Source of the DNA: Marinobacterium zhoushanense
GTDB taxonomy: Bacteria > Pseudomonadota > Gammaproteobacteria > Pseudomonadales > Balneatricaceae
Direction: 5' to 3'
Assembly: GCF_014641945.1 (NCBI RefSeq)
Contig: NZ_BMIJ01000009.1
Coordinates: forward strand, 62,001 to 126,000
Length of the DNA: 64,000 nucleotides
Shown: positions 25,031 to 32,726 of the stretch, one piece after another
Layout: every line of letters begins with the position of its first letter
Numbering within the stretch: the stretch's first letter is position 1
The notes under the pieces: model-generated
What the model was told of the DNA's origin: nothing
Seen by the model: the letters and a program-made list of their open reading frames with translations, nothing else
Databases searched by the model: none
Made by a program: the position numbers and the translations under genes

Positions 25031-26521
25031 TTAGGCGTAATCGCGACAGACATATTTCACTTCGGTAAAGGCTTCGATCCCCAAGCGCGCGCCTTCGCGG
25101 CCGAGGCCCGACTGTTTCATGCCGCCGAACGGGATCGGCGCGCCGGTCACCTTGGTGCGGTTGACCGCCACCATGCCGTACTGCAAAGCCCGGGTCAGAC
25201 GGTAGATGCGGTGGGCGCTCTCGGTGTGGATGTAACTGACCAGGCCATACTCGCTGTCGTTGGCACGCCGTATCGCCTCCTCCTCGGTGTCGAACGGGGC
25301 AATGGCGGCCACCGGGCCGAAGGTCTCCTCGCGGAAGATCGACGCCTCCGCCGCCACGTCAACCAGTACCGTGGGTCGGAAGAACAGCGCCCCGGCCGGG
25401 TGACGCTTGCCTCCGGTGAGCAGACGTGCGCCGTGCAGCAGGGCGTCGGCGACCTGCTCCTCCTGCTTGGTGATGGCGCGCTCGTTCATCAGCGGGCCGA
25501 TCTGTGGATCGTCGATGCCGGGACCCACCGACAGCGCTGCGGTTTTCTCGGCAAAGCGCTGGCAGAAGGTCTCGTAGACCGGGCGCTCCACCAGAATCCG
25601 GTTGGCGGCCAGGCAATCCTGCCCGGAGGTGGCGAACTTGGCGTCGATGGCGCAGTCGACCGCGTGCTCCAGATCGGCATCGGCAAACACCAGGAAGGGG
25701 GCGTGACCGCCCAGCTCCAGCACCAGGTGTTTCACCGTCTCTGCGCTCTGGCGGTAGAGGCGGCGGCCGATCTCGGTGGAGCCGGTGAAGGAGAGCGCGC
25801 GCACCTCCGGCATCACCGTCCAGGGCGCGACCACGGTCGGCGCTTCACCGGTCAGCACGTTGAACACCCCGGCGGGCATGCCGGCGCGTTCGGCCAGCTC
25901 CGCCAGCGCCAAGGCTGAGAACGGCGTCTCCCAGGAGGGGTGGGCGACCACGGTGCAGCCGGCGGCCAGGGCTGCGCCTGCCTTGCGGGTCAGCATCGCC
26001 GAGGGGAAGTTCCACGGCGTGATCAGTCCGGCCACACCGACAGGTTCGCGCCAGAGCTCCACCTCGGCCCGCTCCAGGTGGGACATCACGCTCTCGATAT
26101 TCACGCGTTTGCCCTCCTCGGCGTAGTACTCGAGGAAGGAGGCGGCGTAGTCGATTTCGCCGCGTGCTTCGGAGATCGGCTTGCCCTGTTCCAGTGTCAT
26201 CAGCAGAGCCAGGTCCTCGCGGTTCTCGCGCATCAGTTCGAACCAGCGGTGCAGTATCTGACCGCGCTCCTGCGGCAGCTTCATCGACCAGGCGGCGAAC
26301 GCTTCATGGGCGCACCATACGGCGGCGCGGCTCTGGTTGGCGCTGAGGCTGGCAACGGAGCCTATCCAGCTGCCGTCTGCCGGGTTACGTACCTCGATCA
26401 GGGCATCGGCATCGCCGGCGCACCACTCGCCATTGATATAGGCGAACTCACGCAGCAGCGTCGGATCTTGCAACCTGTCCAGATGTGCATCCCGTGCATG
26501 GCGTTTCTGCATCGACTGCAT
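25031..26521 (-). CDS. doeC: NAD(P)-dependent aldehyde dehydrogenase, probable aspartate-semialdehyde dehydrogenase DoeC
   Basis: 496 aa. ALDH superfamily, close to succinate-semialdehyde dehydrogenases. Motifs are TPWNFPSAMLTRK for cofactor binding, FTGSTEIGR, the general base Glu in LELGGHAPF, the nucleophilic Cys in SGQDCLA, and EETFGPV. GGAGG eight bases before the ATG fixes the start. In the doe pathway DoeC oxidises L-aspartate-4-semialdehyde to L-aspartate, which fits the neighbouring doeB and doeD. 139 bases separate it from doeB and contain a long hairpin. Confidence 0.9.
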   Translation of the reverse strand: MQSMQKRHARDAHLDRLQDPTLLREFAYINGEWCAGDADALIEVRNPADGSWIGSVASLSANQSRAAVWCAHEAFAAWSMKLPQERGQILHRWFELMRENREDLALLMTLEQGKPISEARGEIDYAASFLEYYAEEGKRVNIESVMSHLERAEVELWREPVGVAGLITPWNFPSAMLTRKAGAALAAGCTVVAHPSWETPFSALALAELAERAGMPAGVFNVLTGEAPTVVAPWTVMPEVRALSFTGSTEIGRRLYRQSAETVKHLVLELGGHAPFLVFADADLEHAVDCAIDAKFATSGQDCLAANRILVERPVYETFCQRFAEKTAALSVGPGIDDPQIGPLMNERAITKQEEQVADALLHGARLLTGGKRHPAGALFFRPTVLVDVAAEASIFREETFGPVAAIAPFDTEEEAIRRANDSEYGLVSYIHTESAHRIYRLTRALQYGMVAVNRTKVTGAPIPFGGMKQSGLGREGARLGIEAFTEVKYVCRDYA

Positions 26522-26606
26522 GTTCAGGCCCTCCTAATGTGGAAATGGTGACTCTAAGTGTGGGCCGGAATTGGGCGAGAGGTTTGCTGAACTGGGCGGT
26601 GCAGGG

Positions 26607-26650
26607 GGAGAAACTCTCTTTTTTCGCCGGGCGTTTTAGAGAGTCTCTCC
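26607..26650 (-). other. Intercistronic hairpin between doeB and doeC
   Basis: Arms 26607-26619 and 26638-26650 pair over 13 positions with one mismatch (GGAGAGACTCTCT form). The loop is about 18 bases. There is no T tract, so it may be an mRNA processing or stability element within the operon. Confidence 0.5.
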
Positions 26651-26660
26651 TGTCCCGGGG

Positions 26661-27656
26661 TTACATGATCTCGCCGATCACGAACAGGCAGTCGCCGATC
26701 TGGACCCGCGACGGGACATGCCGGGCGATCACCACGCCGTCTCGCGGTGCCAGGTACTCTGCGGCCGGGACGGCCGTGCGCTCTATGCTGTGGATGCGCG
26801 CCATCGGCTCACCCTCGCGTACCGGGTCGCCGAGCGCGACGCAGGGTTCCACCAGTCCACTGTGTTCGCAAAACAGGTAGCAGCGAAAGTCGGGCATATC
26901 CAGACAGATGGTATCTCGCTCCGGTTCCTGCAGTGTCCCGTCCAGAATGCCGGCGTGGATCAGAAAGTTATTCACACCCCGTTTGGCAATGCGGATGCTC
27001 TCGGGGGAAGTGGTGCCGCCGCCACCGAGCTCGGTGGTGACGAACACCTTGCCGTAGGCTTCGACCTGGGTGTCGTACAGACCGGTGGCATCGATCTCCA
27101 GCATCTGCAGCCGGTAGGGGGCGCCGAATGCGCTGGCGGCGGCTTCGCAGCGCTGCTGCTGATCCTTGTCGTCGAGAATATGGGAGGCGGCGAAGGGCAG
27201 GAAATCGAGGGTCTTGCCGCCGGAGTGGATATCGAGCACGTAGTCGGCCATTGGCACCAGGGTGTGGGAGAAGTAGTCAGCGATCACTTCGGTCACACTG
27301 CCATTGGGTCGACCCGGAAAGATGCGGTTCAGGTTCAGGCTGTCGATGGGGGAAACCCGGGTGCCGGCCTGAAAGGCGGGGTAGTTCATCGCCGGCACGA
27401 TGATGATGCGGCCGCGGATGTCGTCGATCCGGTCACGGGCGGCGAAGTTGAGCAGCGCGGTCGGCCCTTCATACTCGTCGCCGTGGTTGCCGCCGGTGAG
27501 TAGTGCGGTGGAACCCTCGCCGCTCTTGAACTGGGTGATCGGGATCATCACCGCACCCCAGGCGGAGTCATTGCGGGAGTAGGGCAGGCGCAGGAAGCCA
27601 TGCTGGATGCCGTCCCGGTCAAAATCGATGGTCGGTGTAATCGGATTCGCTCGCAT
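26661..27656 (-). CDS. doeB: N-acetyl-L-2,4-diaminobutyrate deacetylase DoeB
   Basis: 331 aa from the ATG at 27656, with GGAG at seven bases. It is a succinylglutamate desuccinylase/aspartoacylase-type zinc amidohydrolase. The zinc ligands are in GGNHGDEYEGP (His and Glu), with the third His in LDIHSGGK. The C-terminal part (VEPCVALGDPVREGEPMARIHS) is the beta domain typical of the DoeB/EutE branch. It removes the acetyl group from N-alpha-acetyl-diaminobutyrate made by DoeA. It lies 55 bases downstream of doeA; the gap holds two tandem 21-bp repeats. Confidence 0.93.
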   Translation of the reverse strand: MRANPITPTIDFDRDGIQHGFLRLPYSRNDSAWGAVMIPITQFKSGEGSTALLTGGNHGDEYEGPTALLNFAARDRIDDIRGRIIIVPAMNYPAFQAGTRVSPIDSLNLNRIFPGRPNGSVTEVIADYFSHTLVPMADYVLDIHSGGKTLDFLPFAASHILDDKDQQQRCEAAASAFGAPYRLQMLEIDATGLYDTQVEAYGKVFVTTELGGGGTTSPESIRIAKRGVNNFLIHAGILDGTLQEPERDTICLDMPDFRCYLFCEHSGLVEPCVALGDPVREGEPMARIHSIERTAVPAAEYLAPRDGVVIARHVPSRVQIGDCLFVIGEIM

Positions 27657-27670
27657 GGTCTGGCTCCTAT

Positions 27671-27712
27671 ATTGCAAACAGCTGAGGCTCCATTACAAAC
27701 AGCTGAGGTTCC
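27671..27712. repeat. Two tandem 21-bp repeats in the doeA-doeB gap
   Basis: Copies at 27671-27691 and 27692-27712 agree at 19 of 21 positions. Each contains the palindrome CAGCTG. On the minus (coding) strand each copy starts with a GGAGCC- or GGAACC-like element. The second copy overlaps the first base of the doeA stop codon. Confidence 0.8.
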
Positions 27713-28890
27713 TATTTAACGAACAGATGGCGCGGTACCTGGGAGAGTACCTGTCCGCCATCGGGGGTCACGGTCAGGCTCTCGGTGATCTCGAAACCCC
27801 AGTCGTCGAACCACATGCCGGGCATGAAGTGGAAACACATTCCCTCCTGCAGCTCGGTATCGTCGAAATCCCTCAGGCTCATGGTGCGCTCGCCCCAGTC
27901 CGGTGGGTAGCTCAGACCGATGGAGTAGCCGCAGCGATTGTCCTTCTCGTAGCCGTGACGGCGGATATGCTGGGTAAAGGCGTCGGCGATCTCGCAACAG
28001 CGGGTGCCGGGTCTGCACATATCCAGCACCAGATCGATGGCATCGAGGATCACCGCCTCGATATCGCGATACTTTTTCGGTGGCGGGCCGAAATGCAGGG
28101 TACGGCTGACCGGGCAGTGGTAGCGGTGGTGGGCGCCGGCCAGTTCAAGGCAGATACCGCTGTTGTGCTGCAGCGGTTTGTCGTCCCAGGTCAGGTGACA
28201 GGCGCAGGCCTCGTGGCCGGAGGAGATCAGCGGCTGGATCGCCGCATAGTCGCCGTAGGTCTGAGGGGTGCCGCGCGTAGCGGCGTGCAGAATCTCGGCA
28301 ATCAGGTCGTTCTTGCGCATACCGGGTTCGGCCACCGCCAATACCCGCTGGTAGACCTCCTCGATCACCTCCCCGGCGCGGCGCATATAGCCGATCTCGG
28401 CCGGAGATTTGATCGCGCGCTGCCAGTTCACCAGCGCGGTGGCGTCGGCGAAGGTGGCATCGGGCAGGCACTCCATCAACAGGTGCATACCGCGGTAGGT
28501 CTGGTAATAGTTGTCCATCTCGGCGCCGATATGACCGCGATCGAGCTGGCGCTGTTTGAGCACCTGAGCCAAGTATTCGGTGGGGTGTACATCCGGCGAC
28601 TGCACGTAGTGGTCCGGGTAGGCGACGATATCCTCGTCCGGCAGATTGGTGGTGATATGGGCAGCCGGGGCATCGATACCGCGGCCGAACCAGAACAGTT
28701 CGCTGTCGGCACCGATCACCACACACTGATAGACGTAGAACGACCAGGCGTCATAGCCGGTGAGCCAGCAGATGTTGGAGGGGTCGGCGATCACCAGCAG
28801 GTCGAGCCCCTGCTCGATCATCGCTCGGCGGGTTTTAGCCTGCCGGGCAAGATACTCTGCTACCTCGAAACGAAGGCGACTTGCTTTCAT
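27712..28890 (-). CDS. doeA: Ectoine hydrolase DoeA (M24 peptidase family)
   Basis: 392 aa from the ATG at 28890, which has GGGA eight bases upstream; the ATG nine bases earlier (28899) lacks one. It is a two-domain creatinase/aminopeptidase P fold: an N-terminal domain (~1-130) with LLVIADPSNICWLTGYDAW, and a C-terminal pita-bread domain with SSGHEACACHLTWDD and HFMPGMWFDDWGFEITESL. The Glu/His pattern matches the DoeA/EutD group. The enzyme opens the ectoine ring to give acetylated diaminobutyrate isomers. It is the first gene of the minus-strand operon. A candidate -10 TATAAC at 28912-28917 would leave only a very short leader. An ATGTATACAT palindrome lies between that -10 and the -35 region. 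Confidence 0.94.
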   Translation of the reverse strand: MKASRLRFEVAEYLARQAKTRRAMIEQGLDLLVIADPSNICWLTGYDAWSFYVYQCVVIGADSELFWFGRGIDAPAAHITTNLPDEDIVAYPDHYVQSPDVHPTEYLAQVLKQRQLDRGHIGAEMDNYYQTYRGMHLLMECLPDATFADATALVNWQRAIKSPAEIGYMRRAGEVIEEVYQRVLAVAEPGMRKNDLIAEILHAATRGTPQTYGDYAAIQPLISSGHEACACHLTWDDKPLQHNSGICLELAGAHHRYHCPVSRTLHFGPPPKKYRDIEAVILDAIDLVLDMCRPGTRCCEIADAFTQHIRRHGYEKDNRCGYSIGLSYPPDWGERTMSLRDFDDTELQEGMCFHFMPGMWFDDWGFEITESLTVTPDGGQVLSQVPRHLFVK

Positions 28891-28924
28891 CTCTGACATC
28901 CCAAATTCTGTGTTATAGACTAAG

Positions 28925-28934
28925 ATGTATACAT
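28925..28934. promoter_or_regulatory. Palindromic operator ATGTATACAT, copy 1 (doeA side)
   Basis: A perfect 10-bp palindrome with the GT-TA-AC core typical of FadR/FCD-subfamily GntR sites. It lies just upstream of the candidate doeA -10 hexamer on the minus strand, a position where bound repressor would block RNA polymerase. Confidence 0.7.
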
Positions 28935-28997
28935 GTACAGCCGTTTTCTGAGCCTGTTGGTCTATTTATGGCTAATGTGTAGTACTAAATTGCTCAA

Positions 28998-29007
28998 ATG
29001 TATACAT
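28998..29007. promoter_or_regulatory. Palindromic operator ATGTATACAT, copy 2 (teaA side)
   Basis: Identical to copy 1, 73 bp away (close to seven helical turns). It sits directly upstream of the candidate teaA -35. Two exact copies in one 242-bp divergent promoter region are unlikely by chance. Confidence 0.7.
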
Positions 29008-29012
29008 CATGT

Positions 29013-29040
29013 TTGCATTCCCCATTTCAGGTTGTATGTT
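29013..29040 (+). promoter_or_regulatory. Candidate promoter of teaABCD operon
   Basis: TTGCAT, a 16-bp spacer and TATGTT, about 100 bases before teaA. The match to a sigma-70 promoter is moderate; position next to the operator supports it. Confidence 0.4.
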
Positions 29041-29141
29041 GAAAAAGCGCGAGCGCCCGGAATTCGCCTCTTTAAGGGCGGTTTTCTTTCACGAGCGCCA
29101 ATCCGATCAATACCCAAAAACTTCAAGCAGAGGGATTTCAG

Positions 29142-30158
29142 ATGAAGAAGAAACTCACTCCGAAATTTATCGCCAGTGTGCTGGCCGGCCTGGTCATGAG
29201 CACTGGTGTGGCGCAGGCGGATACCTGGCGTTATGCGTTCGAAGAGGCGTTAACCGATGTGCAGGGTGTCTATGCGACCAAGTTCAAGGAGGAGATTGAG
29301 AAAAACTCTGATCATGAAGTGGAGCTGTTCCCCTACGGTACCCTGGGCGAATCCGCTGATATCATGGAGCAGACGCAGGCCGGAATCCTGCAGTTCGTCG
29401 ACCAGTCACCCGGCTTTACCGGTGCGCTGATCCCGGAAGCCCAGGTGTTTTTCGTGCCTTACCTGCTGCCCGCCGAGTCGGAGCAACTGAGCGAGTTCTT
29501 CCGCACCAGTAAGGCGATCAACGAAGATTTCAAGGAGCTGTATGCCGAACAGGGGCTGGAGCTGCTGAAGATGTTCCCGGAGGGGGAGGTCGCGATGACC
29601 ACCCAGGAGCCGGTGAAGCAACCCGCCGACCTGAATGGCGTCAAGTTTCGCGTGATGACCAACCCGCTGCTGGTGGAAACCTACCAGGCGTTCGGTGCCA
29701 CACCGACACCGCTGCCCTGGGGTGAGGTGTACGGCGGTCTGCAGACCAACATCATCCAGGGCCAGGAGAACCCAGCGTTCTGGATCGAATCGACCAAGAT
29801 GTACGAGGTCACCGATGTGATCACCTTTGCCGGGCACAGTAACTTCACCACCGCCGTGATGGCCAACAAGGAGTTCTATGACGGCCTTAGCGATGCGGAC
29901 AAGAAGCTGGTGCAGGATGCCAGTGAGGCCGCTTTCGATTACATCGTCGACTATCAAAAAGGCCTGACCGAGGCGTCGATGGATAAGATCAAGAAGGCCA
30001 AGCCGGAGATGGTCGTCAATGTCCTCAGCGAAGAGGAGCGTGCACCGTTCAAGGCCGCCGCGGCCGAGGTGGAGAAGAAGTTCATCGAGATGACCGGTGA
30101 CAGCGGCAAGGCGATCCTCGAGCAGATGAAAGCTGATCTCGAGGCGGTCAGCAAGTAA
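29142..30158 (+). CDS. teaA: Ectoine/hydroxyectoine-binding TRAP protein TeaA
   Basis: 338 aa with a Sec signal peptide (cleavage near GVAQA-DT). It closely follows the sequence pattern of Halomonas TeaA: DTWRYAFEE at the mature N-terminus, TLGESADIMEQTQAGILQFV, QSPGFTGALIP, TNPLLVETYQAFGATPTPLP, and QENPAFWIES. These segments line the ectoine pocket in the TeaA structure. It is the periplasmic receptor of the osmoregulated TRAP importer. It is the first gene of the plus-strand operon, and a very stable hairpin follows the gene. Its presence beside catabolic genes suggests uptake for feeding as well as osmoprotection. Confidence 0.94.
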   Translation: MKKKLTPKFIASVLAGLVMSTGVAQADTWRYAFEEALTDVQGVYATKFKEEIEKNSDHEVELFPYGTLGESADIMEQTQAGILQFVDQSPGFTGALIPEAQVFFVPYLLPAESEQLSEFFRTSKAINEDFKELYAEQGLELLKMFPEGEVAMTTQEPVKQPADLNGVKFRVMTNPLLVETYQAFGATPTPLPWGEVYGGLQTNIIQGQENPAFWIESTKMYEVTDVITFAGHSNFTTAVMANKEFYDGLSDADKKLVQDASEAAFDYIVDYQKGLTEASMDKIKKAKPEMVVNVLSEEERAPFKAAAAEVEKKFIEMTGDSGKAILEQMKADLEAVSK

Positions 30159-30180
30159 CGCAGAGGGTAACACCCGATCC

Positions 30181-30196
30181 GGGGGCTTCGGCCCCC
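30181..30196 (+). other. cUUCGg tetraloop hairpin between teaA and teaB
   Basis: A perfect 6-bp GGGGGC/GCCCCC stem closed by a TTCG tetraloop and lacking a T tract. Such elements protect upstream mRNA from 3' exonucleases and can raise binding protein over permease. Confidence 0.6.
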
Positions 30197-30272
30197 ACGA
30201 CATGTAAAGGATCTACGGTACCCCGCGCGTGCATGGCTGCGCAGGAGCGGGACAAGCCCCGGGAGCAGTGTA

Positions 30273-30851
30273 ATGACTGACAAACCTCAGCCGGGCGAGC
30301 ACGACTCGGACCTGCCCGGCTTTCTCGGTACCATCGACTCGATCATCAGCCGCCTGGAGTCCGTCGGCCTGGCGGTAAGCGTGTTGCTGATGGCGCTGAA
30401 TACCATCGCCAACGTGGTCGGCCGTTTCGTATTCCAGGAGAGCCTGTTTTTCAGCGAAGAGGTGAACCGGATTCTGATCGTGCTGATCACTTTCGCCGGT
30501 ATCGGCTACGCCGCCCGCCACGGCCGCCATATTCGTATGTCGGCAATCTACGACGCGCTGCCGGCGCCGGTGCGCAAGGTGTTCATGGTGGCGATCGCCA
30601 TAATCTCGTCGCTGTGCATGCTGGCGCTCTGTTACTTCTCCATCGGTTACATCGGCAAAGTGGCCACCTCCGGTCGAATCTTGCCAGCGCTGCAGATCCC
30701 GGTGTACTGGATCTACCTCTGGGTGCCGGTCGGGTTCGCGGTCACCGGCATACAGTATGCGCTGACCGCGGTGAAGAACCTGGTGGAGAAGGATATCTAC
30801 CTGTCGACCAAGGTGCTCGAGGGGTATGACGACACTGAAGTGGAACTGTAG
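30273..30851 (+). CDS. teaB: TRAP transporter small membrane subunit TeaB (DctQ family)
   Basis: 192 aa with four hydrophobic segments, as expected for DctQ proteins: [20 protein letters not shown], an amphipathic region with [22 protein letters not shown], then two more ending near [18 protein letters not shown]. The motif [10 protein letters not shown] matches the conserved loop of the family. It pairs with TeaC to form the sodium-dependent permease for the ligand carried by TeaA. It lies 114 bases after teaA and 26 before teaC. Confidence 0.92.
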   Translation: MTDKPQPGEHDSDLPGFLGTIDSIISRLESVGLAVSVLLMALNTIANVVGRFVFQESLFFSEEVNRILIVLITFAGIGYAARHGRHIRMSAIYDALPAPVRKVFMVAIAIISSLCMLALCYFSIGYIGKVATSGRILPALQIPVYWIYLWVPVGFAVTGIQYALTAVKNLVEKDIYLSTKVLEGYDDTEVEL

Positions 30852-30877
30852 CGAGCCGAACTTTAGGAGGGCCAGAC

Positions 30878-32167
30878 ATGGCCGCAACCATCTTTCTCAC
30901 CATGATCGTCCTGCTGTTACTGGGCTTTCCGATGATGATTCCGCTGATCATCGGTGCCTTCATCGGCTTCTACGAACTGTTCAACGGCATCGACAAGATG
31001 GACTTCATGGTCCAGCAGTTCATGGCTGGTATCCGGCCGGCGTCACTGATCGCTGTGCCGATGTTTATCTTCGCTGCCGATATCATGACCCGCGGTCACT
31101 CCGCCAACCGTTTGATCGACATGGTGATGAGCTTCGTTGGACACATCAAAGGCGGCCTCGCGGTGAGTACCGCCACCGCCTGTACCCTGTTTGGCGCGGT
31201 TTCCGGCTCGACCCAGGCCACCGTGGTGGCGGTGGGCTCGCCGCTGCGCCCGCGCATGTTGCAGGCCGGCTATAAAGACAATTTTGTGCTGGCGCTGATC
31301 GTCAACTCCAGTGATATCGCCTTCCTGATCCCGCCCAGCATCGGCATGATCATCTACGGTGTGGTCTCCAACACCTCGATCTCCGAGCTGTTCATCGCCG
31401 GTATCGGCCCAGGGTTGCTGATCCTGGTGCTGTTCTCGATCTACAGCATGATCTACGCCCGCATCAAGGATGTGCCCACCGAGCCCAAGGCAAACTGGAA
31501 GCAGAGGGTGCATGCGGTGCAGCAGGCGATCTGGCCATTGGGCTTTCCGGTGATCATCGTCGGCGGCATCTACGGCGGTATCTTCAGCCCCACCGAAGCG
31601 GCCTCGGCCTGTGTGCTCTATGCGCTGATACTGGAGTTCATCGTATTTCGTGCCATCAGTGCGCGCGATATTTATGAAACCGCCAAGTCCACAGGGCTGA
31701 TCACCGGGGTGGTGTTTATCCTGGTCGGTGCCGGTGCCGCGTTCTCCTGGGTGATCTCCTTTGCCCGCATCCCGCAGGAGCTGCTCGGTGCAATTGGCGT
31801 GGATGAGATGGGCGCGATCGGGGTACTGTTCGTGATCTCGATCTCCTTCTTTATCGGCTGCATGTTTGTTGACCCGATCGTGGTGATCCTGATCCTGGTA
31901 CCGATCTTCGCGCCGGTGGTTGAGGCGGTGGGACTGGATCCGGTGCTGGTCGGTACCATCGTCACCCTGCAGGTGGCGATAGGGTCCGCTACGCCGCCGT
32001 TCGGCTGCGACATATTCACCGCCATGGCGGTGTTTAAGCGCCCCTACTTCGAGGTGATCCGTGGAACCCCGCCATTTGTGCTGATTTTGCTATTGGTGGC
32101 GGTGGCGCTGATCTTCTTCCCCGATATTGCGCTGTTCCTGCGCGATCTTGCGTTCGCGAAAGGTTGA
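30878..32167 (+). CDS. teaC: TRAP transporter large membrane subunit TeaC (DctM family)
   Basis: 429 aa, about 12 membrane segments, within the normal DctM length. Family signatures include FGAVSGSTQATVVAVG, IPPSIGMIIYG and the second-half FSPTEAASACVLYAL, with the C-terminal SATPPFGCDIFTAMAV. These form the inverted-repeat elevator domain that carries substrate and Na+. AGGAGG precedes the ATG at ten bases. It ends ten bases before teaD. Confidence 0.94.
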   Translation: MAATIFLTMIVLLLLGFPMMIPLIIGAFIGFYELFNGIDKMDFMVQQFMAGIRPASLIAVPMFIFAADIMTRGHSANRLIDMVMSFVGHIKGGLAVSTATACTLFGAVSGSTQATVVAVGSPLRPRMLQAGYKDNFVLALIVNSSDIAFLIPPSIGMIIYGVVSNTSISELFIAGIGPGLLILVLFSIYSMIYARIKDVPTEPKANWKQRVHAVQQAIWPLGFPVIIVGGIYGGIFSPTEAASACVLYALILEFIVFRAISARDIYETAKSTGLITGVVFILVGAGAAFSWVISFARIPQELLGAIGVDEMGAIGVLFVISISFFIGCMFVDPIVVILILVPIFAPVVEAVGLDPVLVGTIVTLQVAIGSATPPFGCDIFTAMAVFKRPYFEVIRGTPPFVLILLLVAVALIFFPDIALFLRDLAFAKG

Positions 32168-32177
32168 GGAGGCCCCC

Positions 32178-32615
32178 GTGTTTACACGCATACTGCTACC
32201 CGCCGACGGTTCCGAAGGGGCGCTCGAAGCCCTCAAACTGGCGGTCGAGCTGCAGAAGGTACACGGTGCCGAGCTGATGATCCTGTCGGTATTTCGCCAC
32301 CACAGCCTGCGTGAGGCGTCCATGTCGATGGTGCGTCCACGTGAGCCCGAACACATGGATGATCTGATGAAGGGCTACGCGCAGGAGGTGGCGGAAAGTT
32401 TCAAGCGCTTTGCAACCGAGCAGGGGTGCCCGGGCGTGCGCGCCTTTGTCAAAAGCGGGCATACCGCTAAAACCATCGTCGAGTTCGCCAACCGGAACGC
32501 TATCGATCTGATCGTGGTCGGCAGTCACGGTCTGGGCGAGGCGGAAAATTTCCTTGTCGGCAGCGTGTCGCAAAAGGTGGCGGGCATGGCCAAGTGCCCG
32601 GTACTGGTGGTGTAA
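32178..32615 (+). CDS. teaD: Universal stress protein family ATP-binding protein TeaD
   Basis: 145 aa from GTG 32178, with GAGGAGG at eight bases; starts further upstream would run into teaC. UspA fold: ILLPADGSEGALEAL at the N-terminus and the ATP-binding motif VVGSHGLG...GSVSQKV near the C-terminus. In Halomonas elongata TeaD binds ATP and moderates TeaABC activity, and its gene also follows teaC. The same order here supports the assignment. It is the last of the transport genes before the regulator. Confidence 0.92.
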   Translation: MFTRILLPADGSEGALEALKLAVELQKVHGAELMILSVFRHHSLREASMSMVRPREPEHMDDLMKGYAQEVAESFKRFATEQGCPGVRAFVKSGHTAKTIVEFANRNAIDLIVVGSHGLGEAENFLVGSVSQKVAGMAKCPVLVV

Positions 32616-32726
32616 CGGGACAGGCTCGCGCCGCGCAGCGGCGGAACAATAGTCGTGGTTCGCGAACTGGGGCATTATCGACCGCTGCACAGCAGCGATT
32701 GGATTAACAGGATCGATACGGCAACC

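Noticed and set aside
27607-28896. 429-codon plus-strand frame opposite doeA
   Set aside because: Shadow of the conserved doeA gene; no Shine-Dalgarno or recognisable fold.
32658-32667. Perfect palindrome GTTCGCGAAC upstream of the FCD regulator
   Set aside because: Single copy, unlike the twin ATGTATACAT sites, and in a GC-rich stretch where such a palindrome can arise by chance.
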